Shown here one piece after another: positions 35,127 through 44,824 of a stretch of 64,000 bases of DNA. The notes beneath the pieces were generated by a model that saw only the letters and a list, made by a program, of their open reading frames with translations, made no database searches and was not told where the DNA came from. Made by a program: the position numbers and the translations under genes. The stretch comes from Staphylococcus simulans. Lineage in GTDB: Bacteria; Bacillota; Bacilli; Staphylococcales; Staphylococcaceae. Within the stretch, counting starts at the first letter, position 1. Each line of letters opens with the position of its first letter. The DNA lies in contig NZ_MRZJ01000009.1 in assembly GCF_002994445.1 (NCBI RefSeq), positions 1 through 64,000 of the forward strand, given 5' to 3'.

Positions 35127-35900
35127 ATGAAATCAATACTTTTAAAATCAAGCTGCGCCATCGGCGCAATGTTCATGTTGCTGCCAGGTGGTCAAAGTCA
35201 CGCACAAGTCGATCAATATGAAGTGAAGGTGTATGCAAAAGCAGACAAAATTGTGAAAGATAATCGTCATATTCAACACGACATTTTAGAACAGTTAGGT
35301 TCAGAAGATAAGGATGAAGACTTCTCTGTACAATACATAGATGACGCAAAGCGTACAAACTATGGCCAAAACATCACTTATCGTGTCAGAAAATCTGAAG
35401 AAGATGCAGAGACTAAACTACAGTATAAGAAACGTTATCCCATCATGAATGGCGATGTAGAAAGTGCAGTATCTAAAGCAAAGCAAGACGGCTTTCAAAC
35501 AGATGAATATGAAGTAGAGTATGGAGAAGGCAAGCAAACATTAAGTGCTTCTAACGAATCAAAAGTCAGCTTAGGCAGTCAATTGCCGGATGCTTCAAAA
35601 AGTTTAGAAGTGTTGCAAGCGAATGCCAAAGCACCGTTTAAATCGTTGCTTCAATTTTCAAATCCGTCACTTATCGGTCCTGTTCATTTTGAACGCCATA
35701 AAGGAAATATAGATGGCAATGAAGTGAAGATTGAAAACTGGGATATCGGTTCAAATAATGTCGTTGAAATCTCTTCTAAAGTATCAAGTGAATCAGAGGC
35801 TAAAAGCGTACAGCAATCTATCATTCATAAATTAGATGCAATGGGTATTCACGAAACTAATGATCAATTAAAAACAGATATGATCTTTTCAAATTATTAA
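35127..35900 (+). CDS. Secreted protein of unknown function, 257 aa
   Basis: A typical Sec signal peptide (basic start, hydrophobic core, cleavage after SHA near residue 26). The mature part alternates strands and acidic helices. A YRVRK...TKLQYKKRYPI stretch near residue 85-105 has the alternating basic pattern of CYTH/triphosphate-tunnel proteins, but the defining ExExK motif is not present, so this is only a loose similarity. No anchor motif is present, so it should be released. SD TTGGAGGTGGAG precedes the ATG. Confidence 0.65.
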   Translation: MKSILLKSSCAIGAMFMLLPGGQSHAQVDQYEVKVYAKADKIVKDNRHIQHDILEQLGSEDKDEDFSVQYIDDAKRTNYGQNITYRVRKSEEDAETKLQYKKRYPIMNGDVESAVSKAKQDGFQTDEYEVEYGEGKQTLSASNESKVSLGSQLPDASKSLEVLQANAKAPFKSLLQFSNPSLIGPVHFERHKGNIDGNEVKIENWDIGSNNVVEISSKVSSESEAKSVQQSIIHKLDAMGIHETNDQLKTDMIFSNY

Positions 35901-35953
35901 AGGTTACCGCTAAACAGCATAACAAAGGCATTAGATGTATAGCGGTAAGGCTT

Positions 35954-35980
35954 CCCGGTCAGTGACGTAAGACTGACGGG
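35954..35980 (+). terminator. Terminator of the secreted protein gene
   Basis: CCC-G-GTCAGT pairs with ACTGAC-GGG (one bulged G), and the T-rich AGGTCATTTTTT follows. Confidence 0.7.
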
Positions 35981-35990
35981 AGGTCATTTT

Positions 35991-36863
35991 TTATTTTAGT
36001 TGATATAACAATGAAATGAAGTTTTGAATGATAGGAGTAATGACACGGTCAGATTTATAAGCGATTGAAATATGACGTTCTGCCGGTGCATCCGGAATTG
36101 CTTTGCTGATGATATTAGGGTGTGTCACAGCACTGGCACTTAACAAACTGATGAAGTGTGAATCTCGAATTGTCTCGATAATACTGCTCATGCTGTTCGA
36201 CTGCATGACGGGATGCAGCTGGATGAGATTCGTATGTTTCCATTCATCAATCTTTTCTTTAGTAGAACCGCTGCTATGAATAATCAGCGGATAGGCTTGA
36301 ATATCTGAAACAGTGATTTCAGCTTTGTCAGCTAATGGGTGCTGCTGGTCCATGACTAACATTAACGGATCTGAAAGCAGTCGTTTGATTTCAATATCAT
36401 GGTCTTCAAGTCCGCTTTCAGAAATCACCGCAATTTCTACATCTCTATGTTTTACTTTTTGTATGGTATTCGGTGCCGTATCGACTTCTAGTTGAATATC
36501 GATATCCGGATAACGTTCCATAAATGCTTTTAAAGTTTTAGGCAAAATCCCATAAATCGGTGCGTGACTAGCGCCGATTCTAAGTGTTCCTCTCTTGGAA
36601 GTATTATAGTCTCCCAATATATTTTCAGTTTCCTCAACTAACGCTAAAATTTTAATGCTGTTTTGATACAGTATTTGACCCGCTTGCGTTAATGTAATCA
36701 ACTTTCCCTTTTTATGATAGAGCGGCACATGGTGTGCGGCACTTAAATTCTTTAAATGAAACGTCACAGTGGGCTGGGTGATATTCAGCTTCTCTGCGAC
36801 CACATTCACATTTTGAACTTCAACGAACTGTTTAAATATCATCATTTGCTTAATATTCATCAT
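35991..36863 (-). CDS. LysR-family transcriptional regulator
   Basis: An N-terminal winged helix-turn-helix (about residues 3-60: FKQFVEVQNVNVVAEKLNI then TQPTVTFHLKNL) and a C-terminal periplasmic-binding-like effector domain, 290 residues in all. It is divergent from the adjacent ABC importer, which it most likely controls. A 15-bp palindrome in the 156-bp spacer is the candidate site. The effector is probably the transported compound, identity unknown. Confidence 0.88.
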   Translation of the reverse strand: MMNIKQMMIFKQFVEVQNVNVVAEKLNITQPTVTFHLKNLSAAHHVPLYHKKGKLITLTQAGQILYQNSIKILALVEETENILGDYNTSKRGTLRIGASHAPIYGILPKTLKAFMERYPDIDIQLEVDTAPNTIQKVKHRDVEIAVISESGLEDHDIEIKRLLSDPLMLVMDQQHPLADKAEITVSDIQAYPLIIHSSGSTKEKIDEWKHTNLIQLHPVMQSNSMSSIIETIRDSHFISLLSASAVTHPNIISKAIPDAPAERHISIAYKSDRVITPIIQNFISLLYQLK

Positions 36864-36908
36864 TAGTCTCCTCTATCTATGTAGTGACATCACAATATAT
36901 AAAAAGAC

Positions 36909-36923
36909 ATAGAGAAACTCTAT
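36909..36923. promoter_or_regulatory. Candidate LysR operator
   Basis: ATAGAG-AAA-CTCTAT is a perfect interrupted palindrome of LysR-site size, in the divergent spacer between the regulator and the ABC importer operon. Confidence 0.5.
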
Positions 36924-37028
36924 ATCAATATACATACTACATTGAAAATATTGATAGTTTGTTAATGCTGTATTTAATATGCATTAATATCTGTTGTTTA
37001 TAGTTGGCATTGAAGAGAGGTGAAAGCA

Positions 37029-38069
37029 GTGGCACTTGAAATTCGTCATTTGAAAAAAGCATTTGGTACTCAATCGGTTATTAAAGGTGTGGACTTAGAT
37101 ATTGCTGAAGGTGAGTTTGTTGCTTTGCTTGGCGCATCTGGCAGCGGTAAAACTACATTACTGCGTTTAATTGCCGGCTTAGAAAAAGCAGATAGCGGCC
37201 ATATTGAACAAAACGGTCGTGTCTTCTTTTCAAATCAAGGTAAAAACATCAGTCTTGTTCCTTCACGCCGCAATATCGGAATGGTCTTTCAAGACTTTGC
37301 CTTATGGCCGCATATGACAGTCTTTGAAAATGTTGCCTATCCTTTGCGCGTTAAAAAAGATACTAAGGATTTAAAACAACGTGTCAATGAAGTCTTGAAA
37401 GAAGTTCACTTAGAAGGTTATGGGAAGCGTAAAATTCATGAACTATCCGGCGGACAGCAACAACGTGTCTCTTTAGCACGTGCGATTGTTTCAAAATGCG
37501 AACTGATATTAATGGATGAACCCTTATCTGCTTTAGATGCAGGACTGCGAGAGGATATGCGTATATTGATTCAGCGCTTAGTGAAACAATACAACATGAC
37601 CGCAATATTCGTAACACATGACCAATACGAAGCTATGACCATGTCAGACCGTATCGCAGTCATGCAAAACGGCACAATCGAGCAATTTGATACACCGGAA
37701 AATTTATATGCACATCCAAACACCGAAGCAGTCGCACGCTTTATAGGAAAAGGGACATTCTTAAAAGGCACACTATCCGAACAGTATATGCATATTGATC
37801 AGACAACGCTTAAGCTGCCGGTGAACCATACACAAGCAACAGGACACAAAGGCTTGCTACTTAGACCAGAACACATTTACAGAGCACAAAAGGGTTATGA
37901 AGCTGTAATTGCTACAGTGAGTTATACAGGTGAACGTTATGAATATACCGCATACATAGAAGGTGTCACGGTCATGTTTTATGATGACGCCTACTTTGAT
38001 GAAGGTGACAAAGTGACTTTGCAGTTTGATATATCACAACACTATCTCATTAATTTGGAGGAGAAATAA
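37029..38069 (+). CDS. ABC importer ATP-binding protein (Fe3+/polyamine/phosphonate-type)
   Basis: Walker A GASGSGKTT near residue 40, ABC signature LSGGQQQR near 135, Walker B LILMDEPLSAL just after it and an H-loop (VTHDQYEAM). The extra C-terminal domain (about 240-346) is the TOBE fold of MalK/PotA/FbpC-class ATPases. The GTG at 37029 is preferred, since GAGAGGTGAAAG lies before it; a GTG at 37020 sits on that SD. Two bases separate its stop from the next ATG. It energises uptake by the permease encoded two genes on. Confidence 0.87.
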   Translation: MALEIRHLKKAFGTQSVIKGVDLDIAEGEFVALLGASGSGKTTLLRLIAGLEKADSGHIEQNGRVFFSNQGKNISLVPSRRNIGMVFQDFALWPHMTVFENVAYPLRVKKDTKDLKQRVNEVLKEVHLEGYGKRKIHELSGGQQQRVSLARAIVSKCELILMDEPLSALDAGLREDMRILIQRLVKQYNMTAIFVTHDQYEAMTMSDRIAVMQNGTIEQFDTPENLYAHPNTEAVARFIGKGTFLKGTLSEQYMHIDQTTLKLPVNHTQATGHKGLLLRPEHIYRAQKGYEAVIATVSYTGERYEYTAYIEGVTVMFYDDAYFDEGDKVTLQFDISQHYLINLEEK

Positions 38070-38071
38070 TA

Positions 38072-39106
38072 ATGAAACGTATTGTACAGTTCAGTATCGC
38101 AGTGATCGCAATGGTGTTTGTACTCGCAGGTTGTCAAAATAAACCAGAAGGAGACAAAGCACAATCATCAGAGAGTAAAGATTCAGGAGACAGTAAAGAC
38201 AAACTTGTGCTTTATACTGCAGGTCCTGATGCATTAGTAAAAGATATGGTGAAAGACTTTGAAAAAGAATCAGGCAAGAAAGTTCAAGTATATCAAGGTA
38301 CAACAGGTGAAATCTTAGGACGTTTAGAAGCAGAAAAGGATAATCCGAAAGCAGACGTCGTTCAGTTAGCTTCATTACCTGCAGCGCTGGATTATAAAAA
38401 ACAAGACAAGATTGAACCATACAAAGTTAAAAATGCTGATAAGCTGTATCCAGATTGGCAAGACAAAGATGGTTATTGGTATGGTATCGGAGGCAGTGCA
38501 CTTGGTATCTCTTACAATACAGATAAAGTCAAAACAGCACCTAAAGATGTTAAAGACTTATTAAACAAAGAATATAAAGATGCATTAGCGATTCCGAACC
38601 CATCTGAATCAGGTACTGCTTTAGATATGTTATCTATCAAAGTTCATAACAATGACCAACAAGCATGGAGCGACTACCAAGCATTAAAAGATAACGGTAT
38701 GAAATTAGCGGGTGCGAACAAACCTGCACTTGAAACAGTAATCAAAGGTGAAAATAAAGCTGTCTACGGCGGCGTAGACTATATGGTCTATAAAGCAAAG
38801 AAAAAAGGTGAACCAGTAGATATTACTTTCCCAGAATCAGGTACTGCAATTTCACCGCGCCCAGCATTCATTTTGAAATCAGCACAACATAAAGAAGCCG
38901 CAAAAGCGTATATGGATTATGCGACAGGTGAAAAAGGACAAAAACAAGTTGATGCGCACTTCTTAATTCCAAATGATAAATCAGCGCATAAAAATAAAGA
39001 GACAAAAGCACGTGAAGATATTAAAGAATTGAAATACGACTGGCCATCATTATCAGGAGAAAGCGAAAAAGTACTTAAAAAATTCATGAGCATGATGAAA
39101 GGTTAA
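38072..39106 (+). CDS. ABC importer substrate-binding lipoprotein
   Basis: A lipoprotein signal (VFVLAGCQN, Cys near residue 21) followed by a type II periplasmic-binding fold (LVLYTAGPDALVKDMVKDFEKE to the C-terminus) of the iron/polyamine/aminoethylphosphonate class. The paired tyrosines that bind ferric ion in FbpA-type proteins are not evident (VYGGVDYMVYKAKK lies in that place), which leans away from iron. With a LysR regulator, a fused permease and a metallophosphatase, a phosphonate or organophosphate ligand is the better guess. Unproven. Confidence 0.8.
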   Translation: MKRIVQFSIAVIAMVFVLAGCQNKPEGDKAQSSESKDSGDSKDKLVLYTAGPDALVKDMVKDFEKESGKKVQVYQGTTGEILGRLEAEKDNPKADVVQLASLPAALDYKKQDKIEPYKVKNADKLYPDWQDKDGYWYGIGGSALGISYNTDKVKTAPKDVKDLLNKEYKDALAIPNPSESGTALDMLSIKVHNNDQQAWSDYQALKDNGMKLAGANKPALETVIKGENKAVYGGVDYMVYKAKKKGEPVDITFPESGTAISPRPAFILKSAQHKEAAKAYMDYATGEKGQKQVDAHFLIPNDKSAHKNKETKAREDIKELKYDWPSLSGESEKVLKKFMSMMKG

Positions 39107-39121
39107 AACAAAGTGATGAAA

Positions 39122-39173
39122 AGGTGGTCCAACCAGCAAAACAAACAGACATTGTTTTGTTGTTGTACCGCCT
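39122..39173 (+). terminator. Intra-operon attenuator hairpin between binding protein and permease
   Basis: AGGTGGT/ACCGCCT, CAAC/GTTG and CAAAACAA/TTGTTTTG stack into a long hairpin followed by TTTTTT. Partial termination here would give more binding protein than permease, a common layout in importer operons. Confidence 0.7.
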
Positions 39174-39201
39174 ACTTTTTTACAGATTGGAGTAATAGAA
39201 A

Positions 39202-40887
39202 GTGAAAGAACCGCATTCAAGTTTTGCTGAAAGCCGAGGTATAGCACAAAGTATGAATCGCCTGCTTGCGATTGTTATTTTAGTGTGTTTAATTGTCATG
39301 CCTTTATGTATGATTTTGATTAAAGGATTTATGCCGAGTGCTGAAGCGGGATTTCTAGATAATATAAAACAATTAGTTCAAGCAGACAATTTAAAGATAT
39401 TGTGGAATTCTATCATTTTGGGACTTGCGGTCGTTGTCCTTTCTACACTGATCGCATTGCCTTTAAGTTTCATTATGGTAAAGACTGCATTAGCACGACA
39501 TCAATGGCTGGATATATTAATTATGATTCCATTTATGACACCGCCGTATATCGGTGCGATGGGATGGATGCTGACAATGCAGCACAATGGCTTACTAGAA
39601 CAGTTGATTCCAGGTATTGATAAGATCACGCCGTTGTTCTTTTCATTCTTTGGGATGGCATTGATTATGAGTTGTCATTTAGCACCATTCTTGTATGTCA
39701 TTCTTAAAAAGGCATTATTAAATCTTCAGCAGTCTCAAGAAGAGGCCGCATTAATTTACGGCGGTTCATTTATGTATCGCTTTCGCCGTGTGATGCTGCC
39801 GATGTTTGTATCTGGTTATAGTATGGGAGCTTTATTAGTCTTTGTGAAGACCATCGGCGAGTTCGGTACACCGGTCACAATGGGGAATCGTATCGGCTAT
39901 GCTGTATTAACTTCTGAAATTCATCATAGTGCATCGATATGGCCGATAGATTTTCAACATGCCGCATTATTGTCTTCACTCTTATTAGGTGTCAGTATGA
40001 CCGTTTGGGCCTTTCAAACATGGTTTCAAATACGTACTGCAGTTGCTGGAGACAGCGGTAAAGGCAGAAAGACGATGCAGCAACCAAAAAGTAAATGGGA
40101 TAGTCTCCTTTACGGTATTGTAGGGCTATTGTTATTTATGATGATTGTGATGCCTTATGCCAGTATTATTGTAAATGCCTTTGTGAAGCAATTATCCAGA
40201 GGATTAAAACTGCATAATATTACTTTAGAAAATTTTGTATTAGTCTTATCAGGCAATGGGGGTATTGCACTGTTGAATAGTGTCATGCTGGCCCTAGCAG
40301 CCGCAACTATCGCGAGTGCATTAGGTTTATGGTTTGTTTTAGCATCTGAACAAACAAAAGCCAAATCACCATGGAGCAGTAAGTTGATCGACTTCTTTAG
40401 TTTATTACCGAATACAGTGCCAGGCATTATTGTAGTGATAGGTTTGATTCTCTTTTGGAATAACACAAACAATCCGATACCTGCGTATAATACGATTGCG
40501 ATATTAGTGATTACGTACACTGTACTTTATATTCCGTATGCCGTACAAAATATCAAAAACGTGAATCAAACGATTGGCAAGAATTTGATGGAGGCAGCTG
40601 AAATGAGCGGCAGTACAGGATGGACACGCTTTAGAACAATCAAGTTTCCATTATTATTACCCGGTATTGTTTCAGGATGGATTTTAATCTTTTGTATTTC
40701 CATGCGTGAACTTGTCGGTTCATTAATGTTGAGACCGCCGAATACAGATACATCTGCGACTTATATTTACCGACAATTCGAACAAGGTGAATCGGCACAA
40801 GGGATGGCTATGGCCTTATTATCTGTCGGTATTACGTCAGTCATTCTTATTTTGTTGGATATTTGGCAGAAGAGAAGGGAGCGTTAA
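39202..40887 (+). CDS. ABC importer permease, two fused halves (FbpB/PhnU-type), 561 aa
   Basis: Two six-segment permease domains in one chain. The EAA-like loops read EEAALIYGGSFMYRFRRVMLP (in part; near residue 180) and EAAEMSGSTGWTRFRTIKFPLLLP (in part; near 465), where the ATPase docks. This fused form is typical of ferric and 2-aminoethylphosphonate importers. Start GTG 39202 follows TTGGAG. It is co-transcribed with the ATPase and binding protein, with an attenuator just upstream, and is followed 3 bp later by the metallophosphatase. Confidence 0.85.
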   Translation: MKEPHSSFAESRGIAQSMNRLLAIVILVCLIVMPLCMILIKGFMPSAEAGFLDNIKQLVQADNLKILWNSIILGLAVVVLSTLIALPLSFIMVKTALARHQWLDILIMIPFMTPPYIGAMGWMLTMQHNGLLEQLIPGIDKITPLFFSFFGMALIMSCHLAPFLYVILKKALLNLQQSQEEAALIYGGSFMYRFRRVMLPMFVSGYSMGALLVFVKTIGEFGTPVTMGNRIGYAVLTSEIHHSASIWPIDFQHAALLSSLLLGVSMTVWAFQTWFQIRTAVAGDSGKGRKTMQQPKSKWDSLLYGIVGLLLFMMIVMPYASIIVNAFVKQLSRGLKLHNITLENFVLVLSGNGGIALLNSVMLALAAATIASALGLWFVLASEQTKAKSPWSSKLIDFFSLLPNTVPGIIVVIGLILFWNNTNNPIPAYNTIAILVITYTVLYIPYAVQNIKNVNQTIGKNLMEAAEMSGSTGWTRFRTIKFPLLLPGIVSGWILIFCISMRELVGSLMLRPPNTDTSATYIYRQFEQGESAQGMAMALLSVGITSVILILLDIWQKRRER

Positions 40888-40890
40888 GTA

Positions 40891-41535
40891 TTGCATAAGA
40901 GATTATTAGCCGCTTCAGACATTCACGGCCATGGGGTATCCTTAAAACTGCTCTTAGACAAAGCGCAATATAACCCAGGAAATGATCAACTGGTATTATG
41001 CGGAGACTATGTCAACAAAGGACCGGATTCTGAAGGTACATTAGCCTTGATTCAACAGCTCCAGCAAGAAGGCGCCATTGTCTTGCTCGGCAATCATGAA
41101 TTGCAGTGGTTAGCCGATATGCAGCACATTGAACAAGCCATGCATCATAAACTGGCTATGACTTATCAACGTCTCCAACAAGATGGACGTAAATTAAAAT
41201 GGCGGCCGCTGATTGAATCCTTCCAAACTTACTATGAGACAGCAGACTATCTCTTTGTTCATGCAGGTATCGCACCGAATATTCCAATCACATCCCAAAC
41301 AGCTGTACAATTGACCGGGTTCTATCATAATGCCTTTGTTAATCATACCCCTGGCAAAATAATGATACACGGCCATGTACCTACCTTCAGGAAAGTAAAT
41401 CAAAAAGGCATCATCTATAAAACAAAAGACGCCATTAACATAGATACAGGGGCAGGGCATGGCGAATATTTAACATTATATGATGTGACGAATGATAAAC
41501 AATATAGGGTAAAAGTAAAACAGATATCAATTTGA
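40891..41535 (+). CDS. Calcineurin-like metallophosphatase (PrpA/Ap4A hydrolase type)
   Basis: Motifs of the family in order: SDIHGH near residue 9, GDYVNKGPDSEG near 40 and GNHELQW near 67, and the late HGHVP with DTGAGHGEYL. At 214 residues it fits the protein phosphatase 1-like group that removes phosphate from proteins or small phosphoesters. The TTG start at 40891 has AAGGGAGCG upstream. Three bases after the permease, it is clearly part of the importer operon, which suggests that the imported compound carries phosphate. Confidence 0.85.
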   Translation: MHKRLLAASDIHGHGVSLKLLLDKAQYNPGNDQLVLCGDYVNKGPDSEGTLALIQQLQQEGAIVLLGNHELQWLADMQHIEQAMHHKLAMTYQRLQQDGRKLKWRPLIESFQTYYETADYLFVHAGIAPNIPITSQTAVQLTGFYHNAFVNHTPGKIMIHGHVPTFRKVNQKGIIYKTKDAINIDTGAGHGEYLTLYDVTNDKQYRVKVKQISI

Positions 41536-41559
41536 GGTACACGCAACCCGTGTTATACT
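41532..41559 (+). promoter_or_regulatory. Promoter of the 31-aa peptide gene
   Basis: TTGAGG (41532-41537) and TATACT (41554-41559), spacer 16, overlapping the phosphatase stop codon. Confidence 0.45.
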
Positions 41560-41584
41560 AAACAAAAAAATTGGAGGGCTTATC

Positions 41585-41680
41585 ATGGAAAAAATCAGCC
41601 AAAGACAAGCAATGCAAATTGGCAAAATTGTTTTTCGTATTGTGCGTAAAATTATGAATGATCGTAAAGGTCGTCGTTAA
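41585..41680 (+). CDS. Basic 31-aa peptide with own promoter and terminator
   Basis: ATG follows TTGGAGGGCT at ideal spacing. The product (begins MEKISQRQAM) has about ten Arg/Lys and can form an amphipathic helix (IGKIVFRIVRKIM) with an RKGRR end. Promoter, SD and terminator tightly frame it, which argues for a real gene. Family unknown to me. It could be a small RNA-binding or membrane-active peptide. Confidence 0.6.
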   Translation: MEKISQRQAMQIGKIVFRIVRKIMNDRKGRR

Positions 41681-41695
41681 TCTCATAAATGATAT

Positions 41696-41734
41696 ATCAC
41701 CCGCTCATTTCAAATTCAGAAGTGTGCGGGTGAT
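41696..41734 (+). terminator. Terminator after the 31-aa peptide gene
   Basis: ATCACCCGC/GCGGGTGAT, then TTTTTCT. Confidence 0.75.
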
Positions 41735-41835
41735 TTTTCTATTTCACCGCAAAAAGCAGAAACCATTATGAAAAAAAACAGCCCTTTTTTTCGGAAAGGT
41801 TTATAATAATAAAAAATCGTATAGAGGTGGTAATT

Positions 41836-43068
41836 TTGAAATACAAGCCCTTGAAGACAATATTCCATATGGAAAATGAACAAAAATGTAATGAAGCTTA
41901 TCAAAGCAGATTGAATCATTACGCTGCAATTATTTTTGAGATTGCCATTCACCCTATAAGAGATCAAAAACAACTGCTTGATGTGAAATATCCTTTGTTT
42001 CTTTGTATTACTAAAGAAATACTAAGTAAGACTGATGAAATCTACCGCAATGCATTAAAAATCGAAAGACTGACACATCGATTGCCTAACATCGCACTGC
42101 GCTCATATATCCGCAAGTTATTATTAAATGAACTGCAAGGTACCAACGAAAAAGAAAATATCAAAGTTTCTAAAAAAGAGTTGGGATACATACTTAATAA
42201 CCTAAAGACCATTAAACAAAATAAACGCTTTATCGGACTAGTGAATCAATATAAATTATTAGGCAATCCGGATATATTAATAGAACAAGTTGAAGATTTC
42301 AGAAAGGTCTATGATGCACTATTATCTAATGATATTGAAGCGGATAATCAACCTGACGGCCAATACTTTAGAGCGAAAGGGATTGGTGTGCATGATACAT
42401 CTAGAGGTAAATGGCTTCACAGAAATGAATACGATGAACAGGCAATCCATGAATTTTTAGAAAAGTTGTTGGATATTTTGTGTGATAAGACGCTGCCTGA
42501 TTTAGCAAAGATAATGGCAACGCATTATATGTTTGAGTACCTCCACCCATTTTATGACGGTAATGGACGTTTAGGGCGATACTTGTTGGCAAAGTTATTG
42601 CATGACAATTTAGATGAGTTATCTGCATTAACGTTTTCATATACTGTAAATAGAAATCGCAAGGCATATGACAAGGCTTTTGAAGCAACATCTGAATATT
42701 ATAATAAAGGTGATATGACATGCTTTGTATTAAGTATGTTTGATTTACTGATTAAAGGACAGCAGCGTACATTATTTGAACTAAATCAAAATCTTGATCT
42801 TTTAAATAAGTTGTATAATGCGTTGCAAAAAATGGGGTGTGAAAAAGAGGAAAGACAATTTTTCTTTGTATTGCTGCAAGACAAAATATTCGGTACACAG
42901 TATTCTCGTTTGAGTTTAATTGATTTGGCTGAGGTATTGAAGGTTTCAAGACCAACGCTTAATAAGCTGATTCAAAAGCATGAAAATGTATTGATCAAAT
43001 TACAGTCAAGACCTGCAGTATATGAACTAGACGATACATTCATTGAGCATTTATCAGCTCAAGAATAA
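41836..43068 (+). CDS. Fic-domain protein (putative AMP-transferase), 410 aa
   Basis: The Fic active-site loop HPFYDGNGRLGR (about residues 237-248) is complete, including the catalytic His and the phosphate-binding Arg, so it should be able to transfer AMP or another nucleotide. An N-terminal helical region precedes it, and a winged-helix-like end follows (LAEVLKVSRPTLNKLI), the arrangement of Fic/DOC proteins with a DNA-binding tail. I could not place an inhibitory S/TxxxE(G/N) helix with confidence. The TTG at 41836 is favoured, with AGAGGTGG just upstream; GTG at 41827 overlaps that SD. No antitoxin gene is adjacent. Confidence 0.82.
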   Translation: MKYKPLKTIFHMENEQKCNEAYQSRLNHYAAIIFEIAIHPIRDQKQLLDVKYPLFLCITKEILSKTDEIYRNALKIERLTHRLPNIALRSYIRKLLLNELQGTNEKENIKVSKKELGYILNNLKTIKQNKRFIGLVNQYKLLGNPDILIEQVEDFRKVYDALLSNDIEADNQPDGQYFRAKGIGVHDTSRGKWLHRNEYDEQAIHEFLEKLLDILCDKTLPDLAKIMATHYMFEYLHPFYDGNGRLGRYLLAKLLHDNLDELSALTFSYTVNRNRKAYDKAFEATSEYYNKGDMTCFVLSMFDLLIKGQQRTLFELNQNLDLLNKLYNALQKMGCEKEERQFFFVLLQDKIFGTQYSRLSLIDLAEVLKVSRPTLNKLIQKHENVLIKLQSRPAVYELDDTFIEHLSAQE

Positions 43069-43087
43069 AACTAAATTAATGAATAAA

Positions 43088-43121
43088 CAGCGCTTCCACT
43101 GATGTTTTAGTGAAAGCGCTG
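43088..43121. terminator. Bidirectional terminator between fic and the BCCT gene
   Basis: CAGCGCTTCCACT pairs with AGTGAAAGCGCTG (one mismatch) around an 8-nt loop; the genes converge here. Confidence 0.75.
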
Positions 43122-43128
43122 AATTCTT

Positions 43129-44779
43129 TTATTTATTATTTTGAGAAGATGTTTTATCAGAAGTTGAATGCAGGATTTCTGAACGGTTCACTTTCGGGGT
43201 TAAAGTTAATCCTAAAGCTTTGCGTTCTCTGTTAGCATCTTTATAGAATGAAATGGTCATTAATATGACTACAATACTGAATGGGAGGGCGGAGATAATC
43301 GCTGCTGACTGCAAGGCATCTAAGCCTGTTTCACCGCCGGCTAATAATAAGACGTAGGCGATAGCTGAAAGTGCAAGTCCCCACACAATTTTAACGAAGC
43401 CTGCAGGTGTTAAATTACCGTAAGATGTCTGCATACCTAAAACGAAAGTTGCGGAATCGGCAGAAGTGATAAAGAATGAGCCGATTAATGCGAGTGCGAC
43501 AATGGATAAGACAATACCCATAGGCAATTCATTAAAGATACCAAATAACTGTGTTTCTGGCGGCAGCTTGAAGATTTCTTTGTGTTCTTGTCCGATACTA
43601 ATACCTGTTAAGCCGAATACACTAAACCAGAAAATACTGATGACTGTAGGGACCAGCAGTACAGCAATAACGAATTCTCTGATGGTACGTCCTTTAGAAA
43701 TACGTGCGATGAAGACACCGACGAAAGGACTCCAGCTCATCCACCAGCCCCAATAATAGACAGTCCATGTCTGCATCCAATCATGCTTTTGCTTGTTTAA
43801 CGGTCCAGTATCTAAACTGTTGAAAATCAATGTATTCAAGTAATCGCCTGTCGCAGAAGTCATAAGATTCATAATCAATAAGGTTGGACCTACAATGAGC
43901 AATATAGCAAATAATATTGCGGCCAATGCCATATTCAAGTTACTTAAGAACTGAATACCTTTGCTTAAACCGCTCCATGCACTGTAGAGGAACAATACTG
44001 TCACGACTGCGATAATAATTCCTTGAACTAACTTATTATTCGGAATATTAAAGAGGTAGTTCAAACCTCCGTTAATCTGCATTGCGCCGACACCCAGTGA
44101 GACTGCTACACCGATAATCGTCGCAAAGACTGCTAGTACATCGACAATGGTACCTGGTGTGCGATCGACACGATTGCCGAGCAGCGGGCGCAATGTTGTA
44201 GAAATCAAACCGACTTCGCCTTTACGGAATTGAAAATAAGCTAACGATAAAGCCACAATACCGTAGACGGCCCATGGGTGAAAACCGTAATGCAAGTAGC
44301 TTGCACGTAATGCATCCGCAAGTGCTGCTTTAGTTTCAGGCTTTGCGGTAGGCGGTGTTAAATAATGCGAAATAGGTTCAGAAGCGCCGTAGAACACCAG
44401 TCCGATACCCATCCCGGCACTAAATAACATTGCGAGCCCAAGATACTGTACGAAACTCAGGTTTATCTGTGGGTTTGCCCAATTTCAATTTGCCGATCGG
44501 GCTGAAAACTAAGAAGACACAGAAGATGAAAATGCCAAAGAAGATAAGCATGTAATACCAGCCGAAAGTTTCGGTAATCCATGCACCGAGTGCACCTGAA
44601 ACTTTACCGAATTGGTCTGGGAAAACAGCCCCGATTAAGACTAAGATGCCGACTAAAACCGAAGCGTACGTAAATACCGGAGAAAATGTTTTTTGTTTAT
44701 GCGTTGTATCTTTCAATTGTTTAACACCCTTTCTATCTTTGATTATTAAACAAGGTAAAGACGTTATACATACTATCAT
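43129..44779 (-). pseudogene. BCCT-family betaine/choline/carnitine transporter, split by a frameshift
   Basis: The two halves are one transporter. The upstream part (44420-44779) reads to FRTVSW and then stops after five out-of-frame residues; the downstream part resumes at LFSAGMGIGLVFYGASEP in another frame. Dropping one base from the GGG (plus-strand CCC, 44437-44439) restores a continuous W-L-A-M-L-F-S reading. The BCCT Trp-rich substrate region (WTVYYWGWWMSWSPFVGVFIA, in part) is intact. A compatible-solute importer is expected, osmoprotectant unknown. It may be a true inactivation or a sequencing error in a homopolymer. Confidence 0.85.
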
Positions 44780-44824
44780 AGTCAGCTGCTAAGTCAAAAA
44801 GCGTCACGTCATACGACACAATGC

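Noticed and set aside
35127..35900. CYTH/triphosphatase identity for the secreted protein
   Set aside because: The ExExK signature is absent; similarity is limited to an alternating basic stretch.
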